A stretch of DNA of 64,000 nt, from NCBI GenBank assembly GCA_002281855.1, contig NCHQ01000008.1, positions 1-64,000 on the forward strand, in the 5' to 3' direction. The DNA is from Rhodospirillales bacterium 24-66-33. Lineage in GTDB: Bacteria > Pseudomonadota > Alphaproteobacteria > Reyranellales > Reyranellaceae. The notes beneath the pieces are model-generated. The model made no database searches. It saw only the letters and a program-made list of their open reading frames with translations, and was not told the DNA's origin. Numbering within the stretch: position 1 is the first letter of the stretch; each line of letters starts with the position of its first letter. This document shows positions 43,164-51,904 of this stretch, in pieces. Position numbers and translations under genes: made by a program.

Positions 43164-43814
43164 CTAGGCGGGCTTGCGGTCGAACTGCTCCAGTCCCTGC
43201 CGCCCCTTCGGCGTGATCGTATAGACACCGCGCTCCACCCTCTCGAACCAGCCATAGACATCTGCCTGCAGGATCTGGGCCGCCTTGGGCACGTCACCGG
43301 CCTTGCGCAGCGTCGCCACCTTCATCGGCCCGTTCGCCGCCAGGATTTCGGCGCAGCGCAGCGCTTCCTGCCGATAGGCGGTCATCAACGGCGCCCGCAT
43401 CGCCTGGCCGCCGAGATTCGGATCACCGACCCGGCGGGCATGCTCGCCCAGCATGCGGCCGGCCTTGCGCTTGTTCTGACGTGGGACATAGGGGGCGGGA
43501 TCGAGCACCACGTCGGCCTTGCCGTTGCCGACCACGATGAAGCCCAGCCCCAGCCGGCGACAGAGCTTCTTCACGTTCTTCATCTGCTTGGGCCACTGGC
43601 CGACGGCCAGATAGACGAGATCGCTGAGCGCCAGCCGGTCGACGCCCTGCAGGACCAGCCCCAGACCAAAGGTCCGCTTCAGCTCGACGATCACGGGCGG
43701 CTCCGCGCCGCGGACCGCCACCACGTCGCAGCCGCGCACCTCGCCCTTGACCACGTAGCCCTGCCCTTCGAGGAGCGCCTTCACCGGCGCATAGAGGTCG
43801 CTCTCCAACGTCAT
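43164..43814 (-). CDS. DUF2161-family protein, PD-(D/E)xK nuclease-like
   Basis: It has 216 residues from the ATG at 43814. The N-terminal half has a PD-(D/E)xK arrangement: GCDVVAVRG followed by VIVELKR (D, then E-x-K), preceded by an alpha-helix with a conserved Glu. The C-terminal part looks like a winged-helix segment (GVYTITPKGRQGL). This matches the DUF2161 family as I know it, whose biochemical role is unknown. It is divergent from the amidase gene with a 47-bp gap that must contain both promoters. Confidence 0.8.
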   Translation of the reverse strand: MTLESDLYAPVKALLEGQGYVVKGEVRGCDVVAVRGAEPPVIVELKRTFGLGLVLQGVDRLALSDLVYLAVGQWPKQMKNVKKLCRRLGLGFIVVGNGKADVVLDPAPYVPRQNKRKAGRMLGEHARRVGDPNLGGQAMRAPLMTAYRQEALRCAEILAANGPMKVATLRKAGDVPKAAQILQADVYGWFERVERGVYTITPKGRQGLEQFDRKPA

Positions 43815-43861
43815 GGCGGCGCACGCTATCATGCTAGAGAATTGGGCAAATGAGGAAAAAC

Positions 43862-45235
43862 ATGACCGAGTTGCTGGATCAGGGCGCCGCCGCCATCGCT
43901 GCCGCCGTGCGGACGGGCAAGACCAAGGCCCGCGACGTGGCCGAGATCGCCATCGCCCGCGTCGAGGCGCGGAACCGGCAACTCACCGCCATCGTCGACT
44001 TCGATCCCGCAGAGGCACGTGGCTGCGCCGATGCCGTCGACGAACGGCGCAAGCAGGGTTTCGACGGTCCCCTGCTCGGGGTTCCGTACACGGTGAAGGA
44101 CACGACCTGGGTGCAGGGTCGCACCGTCACAAACGGTTCGCTGCTCTACAAGGATTTCAAGCCGCCGCGCGACGCCGTGGCCGTCGAGCGCCTCAAGGCC
44201 GCCGGCGGCATCTTCCTCGGCATGACCAACACGCCGGAGATGGCCGCCAAGGGCCACACCGAAAACAAGGTCTACGGTCCTTCGCGTCATCCGATGGATC
44301 CCGCGCTGACGCCGGGAGGCTCCTCGGGCGGCGCCGCGGCGGCCCTCGCTGCCGGCTTCACACCGATTGCGCTGGGAACCGATGGCGGCGGCTCCGGCCG
44401 GCGGCCGGCCTCGCATTGCGGTGTCGTCGGGCTCAAGACTTCGGCCGGCGCCATCCCTGCCCCGTTCGGATTCGGCGGCGCCTATGGCCCGCTCTACGGC
44501 GTGACGGCGCCCATGGGCCGCACCGTCGCCGATGCCAGGATTGCGTTCGAGGTGATGGCCGGTCCCGACCGGCGCGACCCGCATTCGGTGGCGCTGCTCG
44601 ACGTGCCGCCGCCCAGCGCCCCCCGCATCGCGGTGAGCCCCCGGCTCGGCCTCGGCGTCCCCGTCGATCCCGATGTCATGGCGGCCTTCGACTCAGCGGT
44701 CGCGAAGCTGCGCGCCGCAGGTTGGCGCATCGAGGAGGCCGACGTCGACTGGCCCGCCGACACGACCGAGACGGCGTTCGCCGCCGTGAACAGCGCAGCG
44801 TCCGCCCTGCTCTATGGCGAGCGGCAGTCCGCCGACAAGAATCTGTTCGGGGACAACATCTCCGGCCTGATCGAGCGCGGCCGCGCGGTGCCCGGCACCG
44901 ACGTCGTCGCCGCCTTTCGCTTCGCCGATGCATGCGCGCGGGCCGTCGCGCAGTTCTTCACCGAGTACGACTATCTCCTCACGCCGACCACCGCCTGCGT
45001 CTCCTGGCCGGTCGAGCAGGTCTATCCCAGGGTCATCGAGGGCAAGGACGTTGGGCCGCGCGGCCACGCCGCCTTCACGCCCCTGTTCAATCTCGCCCTC
45101 GTCCCGGCGATCTCCCTTCCCTGCGGCAGCGGCCGCGACGGACTCCCGGTGGGCCTGCAGATCGTCGCCCCTCGCCTGCATGACCGGCCGCTGCTGGCGA
45201 TGGCGCAGCGGGCGGAGACGGCGCTTGCCGGCTAG
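43862..45235 (+). CDS. Amidase signature family enzyme
   Basis: It has 457 residues. The Ser-cisSer-Lys triad is visible: Lys in PYTVKDT, cis-Ser in PGGSSGGAAAAL and the nucleophile Ser in GTDGGGSGRRPAS. The family hydrolyses carboxamides to acid and ammonia. The ATG at 43862 is chosen because GAGGA lies 5 bases upstream; an earlier ATG at 43850 would precede that site. The substrate is not predictable. A small membrane-protein gene follows after 27 bp. Confidence 0.9.
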   Translation: MTELLDQGAAAIAAAVRTGKTKARDVAEIAIARVEARNRQLTAIVDFDPAEARGCADAVDERRKQGFDGPLLGVPYTVKDTTWVQGRTVTNGSLLYKDFKPPRDAVAVERLKAAGGIFLGMTNTPEMAAKGHTENKVYGPSRHPMDPALTPGGSSGGAAAALAAGFTPIALGTDGGGSGRRPASHCGVVGLKTSAGAIPAPFGFGGAYGPLYGVTAPMGRTVADARIAFEVMAGPDRRDPHSVALLDVPPPSAPRIAVSPRLGLGVPVDPDVMAAFDSAVAKLRAAGWRIEEADVDWPADTTETAFAAVNSAASALLYGERQSADKNLFGDNISGLIERGRAVPGTDVVAAFRFADACARAVAQFFTEYDYLLTPTTACVSWPVEQVYPRVIEGKDVGPRGHAAFTPLFNLALVPAISLPCGSGRDGLPVGLQIVAPRLHDRPLLAMAQRAETALAG

Positions 45236-45262
45236 AACGCCGCGCGCATCGCCCCAGCCCCC

Positions 45263-45523
45263 ATGCAACTGACCGAAATCCTGATCGTCGTCGGCGTCGC
45301 CTTCGTCGTCGCGATCGCCGTCCGCGTGATCCGCGCCCGACAAGCGGCGCGCAGTCGCGGCCCCCTCCACATCCACGAGGCGCTGATGAAGCGCGCCGAG
45401 CTTCAGGCCGAGCGCAGCCCGTTCCTGAAGAAGGTCGTGAACGAATTCAAGGCGAACGGGCATGTTTCCAACCGACAGGCCGAGGCCGTTGCGAAGGCTC
45501 TGAAGCGCCTCGAGGCCAAGTGA
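45263..45523 (+). CDS. Small single-span membrane protein
   Basis: It has 86 residues. The N-terminus is a hydrophobic segment (EILIVVGVAFVVAIAVRVI) followed by a basic, helical cytoplasmic region (ALMKRAELQAERSPFLKKVV and KALKRLEAK). No family recognised. It lies just after the amidase gene on the same strand, probably in the same transcript. Confidence 0.65.
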   Translation: MQLTEILIVVGVAFVVAIAVRVIRARQAARSRGPLHIHEALMKRAELQAERSPFLKKVVNEFKANGHVSNRQAEAVAKALKRLEAK

Positions 45524-45631
45524 GCATGCCAACGACGGGCAGGCACTGGCGGCGATGGTCAAAGCCGATCTGAGCCTGTCAGGGCTGTTATCCAATGGCA
45601 GTCGCCACCGCGTTCGGACTACTGTGGCCGC

Positions 45632-46846
45632 GTGTCCTTGAGAACGAAGATTGGCGCCCCTTTGGCCCGGCGCATCGCGCTGGCGGCCCAGGGCTTCGGC
45701 ATTGAACGCCCCGACGGCGCTTCCAATCTGGGTCATGTGAAGCGCGCCATCGACCGGCTGGGGCTGCTGCAGATCGACTCCGTCAATGTTCTCGCCCGTG
45801 CGCATTACCTTCCGCTGTTCTCGCGGCTCGGCAACTACGACAGCGCGCATCTCGACGGGCTGGCCTGGGGACGCCAGACTCGCCGAGGTCTCTTCGAGTT
45901 CTGGGCGCACGAGGCCTCTCTGCTGCCGCTGGCGTCCCAGCCGCTGCTGCGCTGGCGCATGGCGCGCGCCGCCGCCGGTACCAGCAAGGGCAAGCTGCAG
46001 GAGTTCGGGCGCGACAACGCGGGGTACATCGAGGAAATTCGACGGGAGGTCGAGGATCGCGGGCCCATCGCCGCCTCGGAACTGGCCGACGGCGGCCCCA
46101 AGCGCGGGCCGTGGTGGGGCTGGAACGACGGCAAGCTCGCGCTCGAATGGCTGTTCTTCGCCGGCATCGTCACGACGGCGACGCGGCGCGGCACGTTCGA
46201 ACGGGTCTACGATCTTACCGAGCGCGTGCTGCCGGCGGACATTCTCCGGTTGCCGACGCCCTCGCCCGAGGAAGCGCAACGCGAGCTGCTGCGCCTTTCA
46301 GCCCGGGCGCTCGGCATCGCGACGGAGTTCGACCTGCGCGACTATTTCCGCCTGCCGGTCGGCGACACCAAGGCGCGGCTTGCCGAGCTTCTGGAGGCGG
46401 GCGACCTGCTCCCCGTCGAGGTCGAGGGCTGGAACCGGCCTGCCTTCCTCGATCCGGCAGCCCGTCAGCCCCGCCGGATCGAGGCGCGCGCCCTGCTCGC
46501 CCCCTTCGATCCGCTGGTCTGGGAGCGGGACCGCACGGAGCGGATCTTCGATTTCTTCTATCGCATCGAGATCTACACCCCGGTCGCCAAGCGCAAGCAT
46601 GGCTACTACGTCCTGCCGTTCCTGCTGGGGGATCGTCTCGTCGGCCGAATCGACCTGAAGTCCGACCGGCCGAACTCGAAGCTGCTCGTGCCAGCCGCCC
46701 ATCTGGAACCCGGCATCGAGGCGCGTGACGTAGCCGCCCCGATGCGCGACGAGCTTCGCCTGATGGCCGACTGGCTCGGCCTCGAGGACCTGGCCCTGCC
46801 CCGGGATGGGGCCTTGGGACGGGAGTGGAGTAGAATGAGCAAGTGA
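45632..46846 (+). CDS. Winged-helix DNA-binding protein, YcaQ/HTH_42-like
   Basis: It has 404 residues from a GTG start. The N-terminal region has LGLLQIDSVNVLARAHY, in which QID matches the Q-x-D catalytic motif of the YcaQ (AlkX) DNA glycosylase group that unhooks interstrand cross-links. Further conserved parts are FEFWAHEASLLPL, PWWGWNDGKLALEWLFFAG and APFDPLVWERDRTERIFDF. The family match is good and glycosylase activity is inference from the motif. The gene stands alone, with 108 bp before it and 25 bp before the amidohydrolase. Confidence 0.82.
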   Translation: MSLRTKIGAPLARRIALAAQGFGIERPDGASNLGHVKRAIDRLGLLQIDSVNVLARAHYLPLFSRLGNYDSAHLDGLAWGRQTRRGLFEFWAHEASLLPLASQPLLRWRMARAAAGTSKGKLQEFGRDNAGYIEEIRREVEDRGPIAASELADGGPKRGPWWGWNDGKLALEWLFFAGIVTTATRRGTFERVYDLTERVLPADILRLPTPSPEEAQRELLRLSARALGIATEFDLRDYFRLPVGDTKARLAELLEAGDLLPVEVEGWNRPAFLDPAARQPRRIEARALLAPFDPLVWERDRTERIFDFFYRIEIYTPVAKRKHGYYVLPFLLGDRLVGRIDLKSDRPNSKLLVPAAHLEPGIEARDVAAPMRDELRLMADWLGLEDLALPRDGALGREWSRMSK

Positions 46847-46871
46847 AGTGCGTTGAAAGGAAGAAGCGAGC

Positions 46872-47999
46872 ATGAACGATCTGGTTCTCAAGGGCGGCCG
46901 CGTGATCGACCCCTCGCAGGGCATGGACCGTGTGACCGACATCGCCTTCGCCGGCGGCAAGGTGGCTGCCATCGGCGATGGCCTGTTGGGCAGCGACACG
47001 CGCGACGTCACGGGCAAGATCGTCTCGCCCGGGCTTATCGACCTGCACACGCACGTCTACTGGGGCGGCACCTCGCTCGGCGTCGAGGCGGAGCTGCTCG
47101 CGCGGTCGGGCGGCGTGACGACCTTCATCGACGCCGGCAGCGCCGGACCGGGCAACTTCCACGGCTTCCGCAAGCACGTGATCGAGACCTCGCCGGTTCG
47201 CATCCTGCCGTACCTCAACGTCTCCTTCCCCGGCATCTTCGCCTTCTCCAAGTCGGTGATGGTGGGAGAGAGCGCCGACATGCGGCTGCTCGATGCGCGC
47301 GAGGCGGTCCGCGTCGCGCGCGAGCACAGGGACCTGGTGCTCGGCGTCAAGGTGCGTGTCGGCAAGTCGGCGAGCGGCGATTCGGGCATCATGCCGCTCG
47401 ACATTGCGCTCGACGTTGCCGAGGAGGCGGGCCTGCCGATGATGGCGCACCTCGACTCGCCTCCGCCGTCCCGCCAGGAGGTCGTGAGCCGCCTGCGTCC
47501 GGGCGACATCCTCACCCACTGCTTCCGCCCCTTTCCGAACGCGCCGGTCCAGCCCGACGGCAAGGTGCGTGACGAAATTCTGGCGGCGCGGGCCCGTGGG
47601 GTGATCTTCGACATCGGCCATGGTGGCGGCTCGTTCGGCTTCGGCACGACGCGCAAGATGCTGGCGGCGGGCTTCCTTCCGGACGTAATCTCCTCGGACG
47701 TGCATGCGATCTCAATCGAAGGCCCGGCATTCGACCTGCTCACCACCATGTCGAAGTTCCTTTGCCTCGGTCTCGACCTCGCCACCGTCATCAAGCTCGC
47801 CACTGTGAACGCGGCCGCGGCCATCAAGCGGCCCGATCTCGGCACGCTGAAGGTCGGCAGCGTTGGGGAAGCCACCGTGATCGACCAGGCGAGCGGCGCG
47901 TTCGACTATGCCGACTCGATTGGCGAGAAGCTGATCGGCGACAAGCGGCTCCTCTCGGCAGGGGTCGTGCTCGCCGGCCGGTGGTGGCATCCGCTGTAA
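46872..47999 (+). CDS. Amidohydrolase/deacetylase family metallohydrolase
   Basis: It has 375 residues. It shows the metal-dependent hydrolase features: HTHVYWGG after strand 1, a Lys in GVKVRVGKSA that may be carboxylated, AHLDSPP, FDIGHGGGSFGF, and the late aspartate in SSDVHAISIEG. The type resembles the group annotated as amidohydrolase/deacetylase (EF_0837/AHA_3915). The substrate is unknown; family members act on ring amides or N-acyl compounds. Ribosome binding site AAGAAGCGAGC precedes the ATG. The small gene at 48010 follows after 10 bp. Confidence 0.85.
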   Translation: MNDLVLKGGRVIDPSQGMDRVTDIAFAGGKVAAIGDGLLGSDTRDVTGKIVSPGLIDLHTHVYWGGTSLGVEAELLARSGGVTTFIDAGSAGPGNFHGFRKHVIETSPVRILPYLNVSFPGIFAFSKSVMVGESADMRLLDAREAVRVAREHRDLVLGVKVRVGKSASGDSGIMPLDIALDVAEEAGLPMMAHLDSPPPSRQEVVSRLRPGDILTHCFRPFPNAPVQPDGKVRDEILAARARGVIFDIGHGGGSFGFGTTRKMLAAGFLPDVISSDVHAISIEGPAFDLLTTMSKFLCLGLDLATVIKLATVNAAAAIKRPDLGTLKVGSVGEATVIDQASGAFDYADSIGEKLIGDKRLLSAGVVLAGRWWHPL

Positions 48000-48009
48000 G
48001 GCAACGGAA

Positions 48010-48246
48010 ATGGCCGCAGAAAAACTCGCCTCCCCCGCCTGCCAGGCCCATGAGGCCGACGACGCTTATATGGGCTTCGCGACCCGCGAGGAGATCGTCC
48101 GGTTCCTGACGGAACTGGACTCCGCGCCGGTCCCCGCGAAGGCGGAAATGTTGCGGCGCATGCTACCGAAAATCCGGGATAGCGTGCTTCATGCCGAAAT
48201 CCGCGCCCGTCTGACGGCCATAGAGTCAGACAAATCAGCCCCTTAG
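48010..48246 (+). CDS. Small hypothetical protein
   Basis: It has 78 residues, mostly helical, with no membrane segment. The central part (ATREEIVRFLTELDSAPVPA, then KAEMLRRMLPKIRD) looks like a helical bundle. It follows the amidohydrolase by 10 bp and is probably co-transcribed. No family is recognised. Confidence 0.6.
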   Translation: MAAEKLASPACQAHEADDAYMGFATREEIVRFLTELDSAPVPAKAEMLRRMLPKIRDSVLHAEIRARLTAIESDKSAP

Positions 48247-48274
48247 ACGTGTGCCAAATTATTCGACGGGCACG

Positions 48275-48300
48275 GCAACCTTTTGCGACGGAGCGCCGTT
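48275..48300 (+). promoter_or_regulatory. EcfG-like promoter motif GCAAC-N17-CGTT
   Basis: GCAAC at 48275-48279 and CGTT at 48297-48300, 17 bases apart. This is close to the alphaproteobacterial general-stress sigma consensus GGAAC-N16/17-CGTT with one base changed in the -35. It points into a gene-free stretch ending in an intrinsic terminator. Confidence 0.6.
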
Positions 48301-48306
48301 GCTTCG

Positions 48307-48412
48307 GCATGGTCGGATAATGGGGTGTTGCCTCTGCCCCCGCTCAGCGACACCTCTCTCCCCATCCGAACCAAGCCCGCTCCCGACTCACCTCGGGGGC
48401 GGGCTTTCTCTT
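48307..48412 (+). ncRNA. Candidate stress-regulated small RNA with C-rich loop
   Basis: The stretch starts about 6 bases after the CGTT element and ends in an intrinsic terminator. It can fold: TCGGAT (48313-48318) and GGGG (48322-48325) pair with CCCC (48360-48363) and ATCCGA (48364-48369); inside, TGTTGC (48326-48331) pairs with GCGACA (48347-48352) with one G-U pair, leaving a 15-base loop containing CCCCC. Exposed C-rich loops in alphaproteobacterial small RNAs bind G-rich ribosome binding sites; GsrN of Caulobacter is a stress-controlled example. Length is about 105 nt. No convincing reading frame is present. Expression is inferred, not shown. Confidence 0.6.
48373..48412 (+). terminator. 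Intrinsic terminator
   Basis: AAGCCCGC (48373-48380) pairs with GCGGGCTT (48399-48406), with an inner TCCCGA/TCGGGG pairing, followed by TCTCTTT. It is oriented for + strand transcripts and also lies 10 bases past the egtD stop on the other strand. Confidence 0.85.
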
Positions 48413-48415
48413 TGG

Positions 48416-49375
48416 CTATCTGAGGAAGAAGACCGCGAACAGCCGGGCGTGATCGGTCCATGAAGCGGCAATCGAGAAGCCCCCCTTGCGGGCCAGCTCG
48501 GCGATGCCGGCATCGTCGTACTTGTAGGAATATTCTGTGTGGACCCGCTCGCCTTCGACGAAGGTGAAGCGTCGATCGGCGACCGTCACCGTCTGATTGC
48601 GCAGGCTGCGGAAGTAGATTTCGATGCGGCCAGCCGCTTCGTTGTAGAAGGCGTCGTGAGCGAAAGCCGAAAGGTCGAAGTTCGCCTCCAGCTCCCGGTT
48701 CATGCGCCGCAGGAGATTCAGGGTGAATTGCGCCGTGATCCCCGCCCTGTCGTTGTAGGCGTCGTGCAGCCGCCGCGGGTCCTTCTTCAAGTCGACGCCC
48801 AGGATCAAGGCGCCGTCTGTACGCAGGAGGCGACGGGCGCGACGCAGGAAGAGCACCGCCTCCTCCGGCATCAGGTTACCGATCGTGGAGCCCGGAAAGA
48901 AGCCGATGCGGCGCGCGTCGTCTATTGTCGGCGGAAGCGCGTCGAGGGCCATGTAATCGCCGGTCACCGGATCGACGCGCAGCCCTGGATAGTCCTCACG
49001 CAGACGCCGCGCCGTCGCATCGAGATGCTGGCGTGAAATGTCGATCGGCACGTAGGCGTGCAGATCCGGCATCGCTCCCAGCAGCAATCGGGTCTTCACG
49101 CTCGATCCGCTGCCATACTCCACGAGCGCACACCCGGGACCGGCCAGGCGCGCAATCTCGTCCGCATGCCGGCGCAGGATCGCCGCCTCGGTGCGCGTCG
49201 GATAATATTCGGGCTGCTCGCAGATCGCGTCGAACAGCGCCGAGCCACGAGCGTCGTAGAGATACTTGGCCGGTATCGCGCGCGGCGATCCGGCGAGCCC
49301 GGCAAGGACGTCACGGCGGAAGGCGTCGCGGTCGGCCCGCTCGCCTTCCGCGATCGCCAGAAGCGGCACGTTCAT
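48416..49375 (-). CDS. egtD: L-histidine N-alpha-methyltransferase, ergothioneine biosynthesis
   Basis: It has 319 residues of EgtD type: [20 protein letters not shown], then the SAM site [52 protein letters not shown] and the C-terminal HTEYSYKY. EgtD trimethylates histidine to hercynine, the first step to ergothioneine, an antioxidant thiol. The ATG at 49375 follows GGAGG at about 7 bases and overlaps the egtB stop (ATGA). The upstream gene supplies the next step, so the pair forms an operon; no egtA, egtC or egtE is nearby, which is usual outside actinobacteria. Confidence 0.95.
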   Translation of the reverse strand: MNVPLLAIAEGERADRDAFRRDVLAGLAGSPRAIPAKYLYDARGSALFDAICEQPEYYPTRTEAAILRRHADEIARLAGPGCALVEYGSGSSVKTRLLLGAMPDLHAYVPIDISRQHLDATARRLREDYPGLRVDPVTGDYMALDALPPTIDDARRIGFFPGSTIGNLMPEEAVLFLRRARRLLRTDGALILGVDLKKDPRRLHDAYNDRAGITAQFTLNLLRRMNRELEANFDLSAFAHDAFYNEAAGRIEIYFRSLRNQTVTVADRRFTFVEGERVHTEYSYKYDDAGIAELARKGGFSIAASWTDHARLFAVFFLR

Positions 49376-50556
49376 CGAAGATCCTCCGCGAGACGAATCC
49401 CCCCGAACATCCACCGGGCATCGGGCGGGAAAAAATTGCGATAGGTCGGACGGGTATGGCCGGGTGGCGTGGCTGCGCACCCGCCGCGCAGCACCATCTG
49501 ATTGGCCATGAACTTGCCGTTGTATTCCCCGACGGCACCGGCGGGTTCACGGAAGCCGGGATAGGCAACGTACGGACTGGCTGTCCATTCCCAGACCTCG
49601 CCGGTACCCTCCACGGTGCCGGCCGCGATCTCCCATTCCGCTTCGCGCGGCAGTCGCTTGCCCGACCATTTCGCGAAGGCCGCCGCTTCGAAGCCACTGA
49701 CATGGCAAACCGGTCGGACAGGATCGACCCGTTCGAGGCCCGATAACGTGAAAACACACCAGGTACCGTCCCTCTTCTCCCAATAGAGAGGCGCTTCCCA
49801 GCCACGCTGGTTCACACAGTCCCATCCCGCGGACAGCCAGAACTCGGGCCGGCGATAGCCGCCATCCTCGATGAACTCGACATACTCCCCGCAATTGACC
49901 GGCCGCATTGCGAGAGCGAATGCGTCGAGCCAGGACCGATGCCGCGGCCCCTCATTGTCGAAGGCGAAACCCCGGCCGTCGTGTCCGGTCTCGACCAGCC
50001 CGCCTTCGAACTCCCGCCACCCAAGCGGAGCCGCCGCCGACACCGCGCGGGATCGTGCGGAGCGGTAGGCCGGCCGCAGAGGGTTCATCGATAACGCATG
50101 CTTGATGTCCATCAGGATCAGCTCCTGATGCTGCTGCTCGTGATGCAGCCCGAGTTCCACGAGATCGTGTACGGCGTGGTCGTCGCTCAGGATGTCGAGC
50201 ATGGAAGCTGTGACATGCCGGCGGTAGGCCAGCACTTCCTCGACACCGGGACGTGTGATGAGCCCGCGCTGCGGCCGTGGATGCCGCGGGCCTACGGCCT
50301 CGTAATAGGAATTGAAGAGGTATTCGTAACTCGCGTCGAAGGCCGCATAGCCCGGAACGTGTGGCCGCAGCACGAAGGTCTCGAAGAACCAGGTCGTATG
50401 GGCGAGATGCCATTTCGTGGGACTGGCGTCCGGCATCGACTGCACGGTCTGGTCCTCTGCGGACAACGGAGCCGCGAGTTCCTCGGTACGAGAACGGACA
50501 GTCCTGAAGGACAGAAGGCCGCGCGGCTGCACGGTAGGCATCAACGATTTCGGCAC
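49372..50556 (-). CDS. egtB: Hercynine oxygenase / sulfoxide synthase, ergothioneine biosynthesis
   Basis: It has 394 residues. The N-terminal DinB-like helical domain provides the iron ligands ([11 protein letters not shown] and HHEQQHQEL), and the C-terminal formylglycine-enzyme-like domain has [39 protein letters not shown] and LRGGCAAT. It joins hercynine to a thiol donor with O2. The segment between EAEWEIAAG and GEVWEWT is only a few residues, whereas EgtB proteins I know have about 20-30 there. Start GTG at 50556 has GGAGG 4 bases upstream. An EcfG-like motif lies at 50574-50599. Confidence 0.93.
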   Translation of the reverse strand: MPKSLMPTVQPRGLLSFRTVRSRTEELAAPLSAEDQTVQSMPDASPTKWHLAHTTWFFETFVLRPHVPGYAAFDASYEYLFNSYYEAVGPRHPRPQRGLITRPGVEEVLAYRRHVTASMLDILSDDHAVHDLVELGLHHEQQHQELILMDIKHALSMNPLRPAYRSARSRAVSAAAPLGWREFEGGLVETGHDGRGFAFDNEGPRHRSWLDAFALAMRPVNCGEYVEFIEDGGYRRPEFWLSAGWDCVNQRGWEAPLYWEKRDGTWCVFTLSGLERVDPVRPVCHVSGFEAAAFAKWSGKRLPREAEWEIAAGTVEGTGEVWEWTASPYVAYPGFREPAGAVGEYNGKFMANQMVLRGGCAATPPGHTRPTYRNFFPPDARWMFGGIRLAEDLR

Positions 50557-50573
50557 GGGACCTCCGGTGGCCT

Positions 50574-50599
50574 AACGTGGTGGCGCGCAGGCCGGTTGC
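50574..50599 (-). promoter_or_regulatory. EcfG-like promoter motif upstream of egtB-egtD
   Basis: On the - strand GCAAC (50599-50595) is followed after 17 bases by CGTT (50577-50574). It ends 17 bases before the egtB GTG, which would give a short leader of about 10 bases containing the GGAGG site. Confidence 0.55.
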
Positions 50600-50649
50600 A
50601 AGGGCGTTGCCCGCCGGTCACCCTGCAGCGTTCGCTCGTGCAGTGAGGG

Positions 50650-51558
50650 ATGCAAGTGCCGATTCGTGAGATCGACCCGTGGCGCGCTCAATATTTCGAG
50701 AAGGTGAATTGCCCTGCGGACGTCTTCATACCAACTGAGGATTCGGATGCCTGGCTTTGGAACCCCAGGCATCGCTGGGTGTACGACAAGCTCGCGGTGG
50801 CCACCTGCCAAGGCCTCGAGGCGGCGCCTCATGGCATTCGCCCGCCGCGCTACCCCGTGTTTTCCAAGCCCATCTACAACCTGAAAGGCATGGGCGTCGG
50901 CAGCCGCACATTGTACTCGGCGGCCGACTACGACGCGGCATACCAGCCTGGGCATATGTGGATGCCGCTCCTCCTGGGTGAGCATGTCAGCAGCGACGTC
51001 GCCCTTGTCGACGGTGTGCCGCGCTGGTGGGGCCATGCGAACGGCATCCCCGGCAAGGACGGCACCTTCGACTATTGGGAAGTTCACGCAGGCTCGGAGT
51101 CGGTTATAGAGAGCACTGCCGGTGCCTGGTGCCGCCACCATCTCGCCGGCTATACCGGCATGGCAAATCTGGAGACCATCGGCGGGCGCATCATCGAGGT
51201 GCATTTGAGGTTCGCCGACCAATGGCCGGATCTCTACGGCAGCGGTTGGGTCGAGGCGCTGGTGCGACTATACGAATGCCGCGACTGGACCTTTGCAGAC
51301 CATGTCGAGAAACCCGGCTACAGCGTCGTCCTGTTCCTGCCCCACGGCAGGCGCTACCGGCACCCGCCGGCCGTTCTCGTGAACCAGGTCCGGGCGATGG
51401 CCGGAGTGTCGAGCGTCCAGATCTCGTTCCATGAGAGCGTGGCACCGGACCGACATGCAATGCCACCCGGAGGCTTCCGGGTGGCCATCGTCAATTGTTG
51501 GAATCTCGAAGCGGGAACGAAAGCTCGTGCGCTGCTCCGCGATCATTTTACCGCCTAG
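50650..51558 (+). CDS. Conserved hypothetical protein, ATP-grasp-like C-terminal region
   Basis: It has 302 residues and no membrane segment. The most conserved-looking stretch is GMANLETIGGRIIEVHLRFA with DQWPDLYG; the E-x-iGG-x-iiE pattern recalls the last ATP- and metal-binding strands of ATP-grasp enzymes. The N-terminal part (FIPTEDSDAWLWNPRHRWVY, FSKPIYNLKGMG) is not recognised. The ATG at 50650 overlaps its own purine stretch; a GTG at 50656 has GAGGG 6 bases upstream and may be the true start. Divergent from egtB with 93 bp between. Function unknown. Confidence 0.7.
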   Translation: MQVPIREIDPWRAQYFEKVNCPADVFIPTEDSDAWLWNPRHRWVYDKLAVATCQGLEAAPHGIRPPRYPVFSKPIYNLKGMGVGSRTLYSAADYDAAYQPGHMWMPLLLGEHVSSDVALVDGVPRWWGHANGIPGKDGTFDYWEVHAGSESVIESTAGAWCRHHLAGYTGMANLETIGGRIIEVHLRFADQWPDLYGSGWVEALVRLYECRDWTFADHVEKPGYSVVLFLPHGRRYRHPPAVLVNQVRAMAGVSSVQISFHESVAPDRHAMPPGGFRVAIVNCWNLEAGTKARALLRDHFTA

Positions 51559-51694
51559 AAGACTGTTGAAATAGGTTTGATTCAGGAGCCGCCGCCCCTG
51601 ATTCGTCTGATTCGTTTATTTCGTCGATTCGTCCTTCCGAGCCTTCACAGCGGGTGTGCTGCCCACGTGGAAGCGTGACCGCCGGTTCCGCCGG

Positions 51695-51720
51695 GCAACC
51701 CTCCCTGTCGAGGGAGCGTT
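51695..51720 (+). promoter_or_regulatory. EcfG-like promoter motif upstream of small membrane protein genes
   Basis: GCAAC (51695-51699), 17 bases, CGTT (51717-51720). The ATG of the 43-residue protein is 43 bases further on, with GGAGGA just before it. Confidence 0.6.
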
Positions 51721-51763
51721 GAGCCTTCGACACCCGCAACTCTGCCCGCCCCTTGGAGGAACA

Positions 51764-51895
51764 ATGCAGCCCGATGTAACCCCGACCGAAGCTCGCAGCG
51801 GCGTCATGACCGGACGTGTCCTGATCGTTCTGATCATCTCGTTCATCGGCGCAGCCGGCGGCATGGGACTGGCCTGGTACCTGCTCACCCAGTAA
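51764..51895 (+). CDS. Very small single-span membrane protein (43 aa)
   Basis: The 43-codon frame starts at an ATG with GGAGGAACA immediately upstream. A polar N-terminus (MQPDVTPTEARSGVMTGR) precedes one membrane segment (VLIVLIISFIGAAGGMGLAW) and YLLTQ. It is not recognised as a named family. The strong ribosome binding site and the upstream EcfG-like motif support it as real. The next gene starts 9 bp later and is probably co-transcribed. Confidence 0.75.
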   Translation: MQPDVTPTEARSGVMTGRVLIVLIISFIGAAGGMGLAWYLLTQ

Positions 51896-51904
51896 GCTTT
51901 CCCT

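Noticed and set aside
43813..45183. 456-codon + strand frame over the amidase gene
   Set aside because: The translation is Arg-rich without motifs, and the amidase frame beside it has the full catalytic triad.
51590..51632. Short repeats of GATTCGT before the 43-aa gene
   Set aside because: They are irregular and only three or four partial copies, probably chance in a short stretch.
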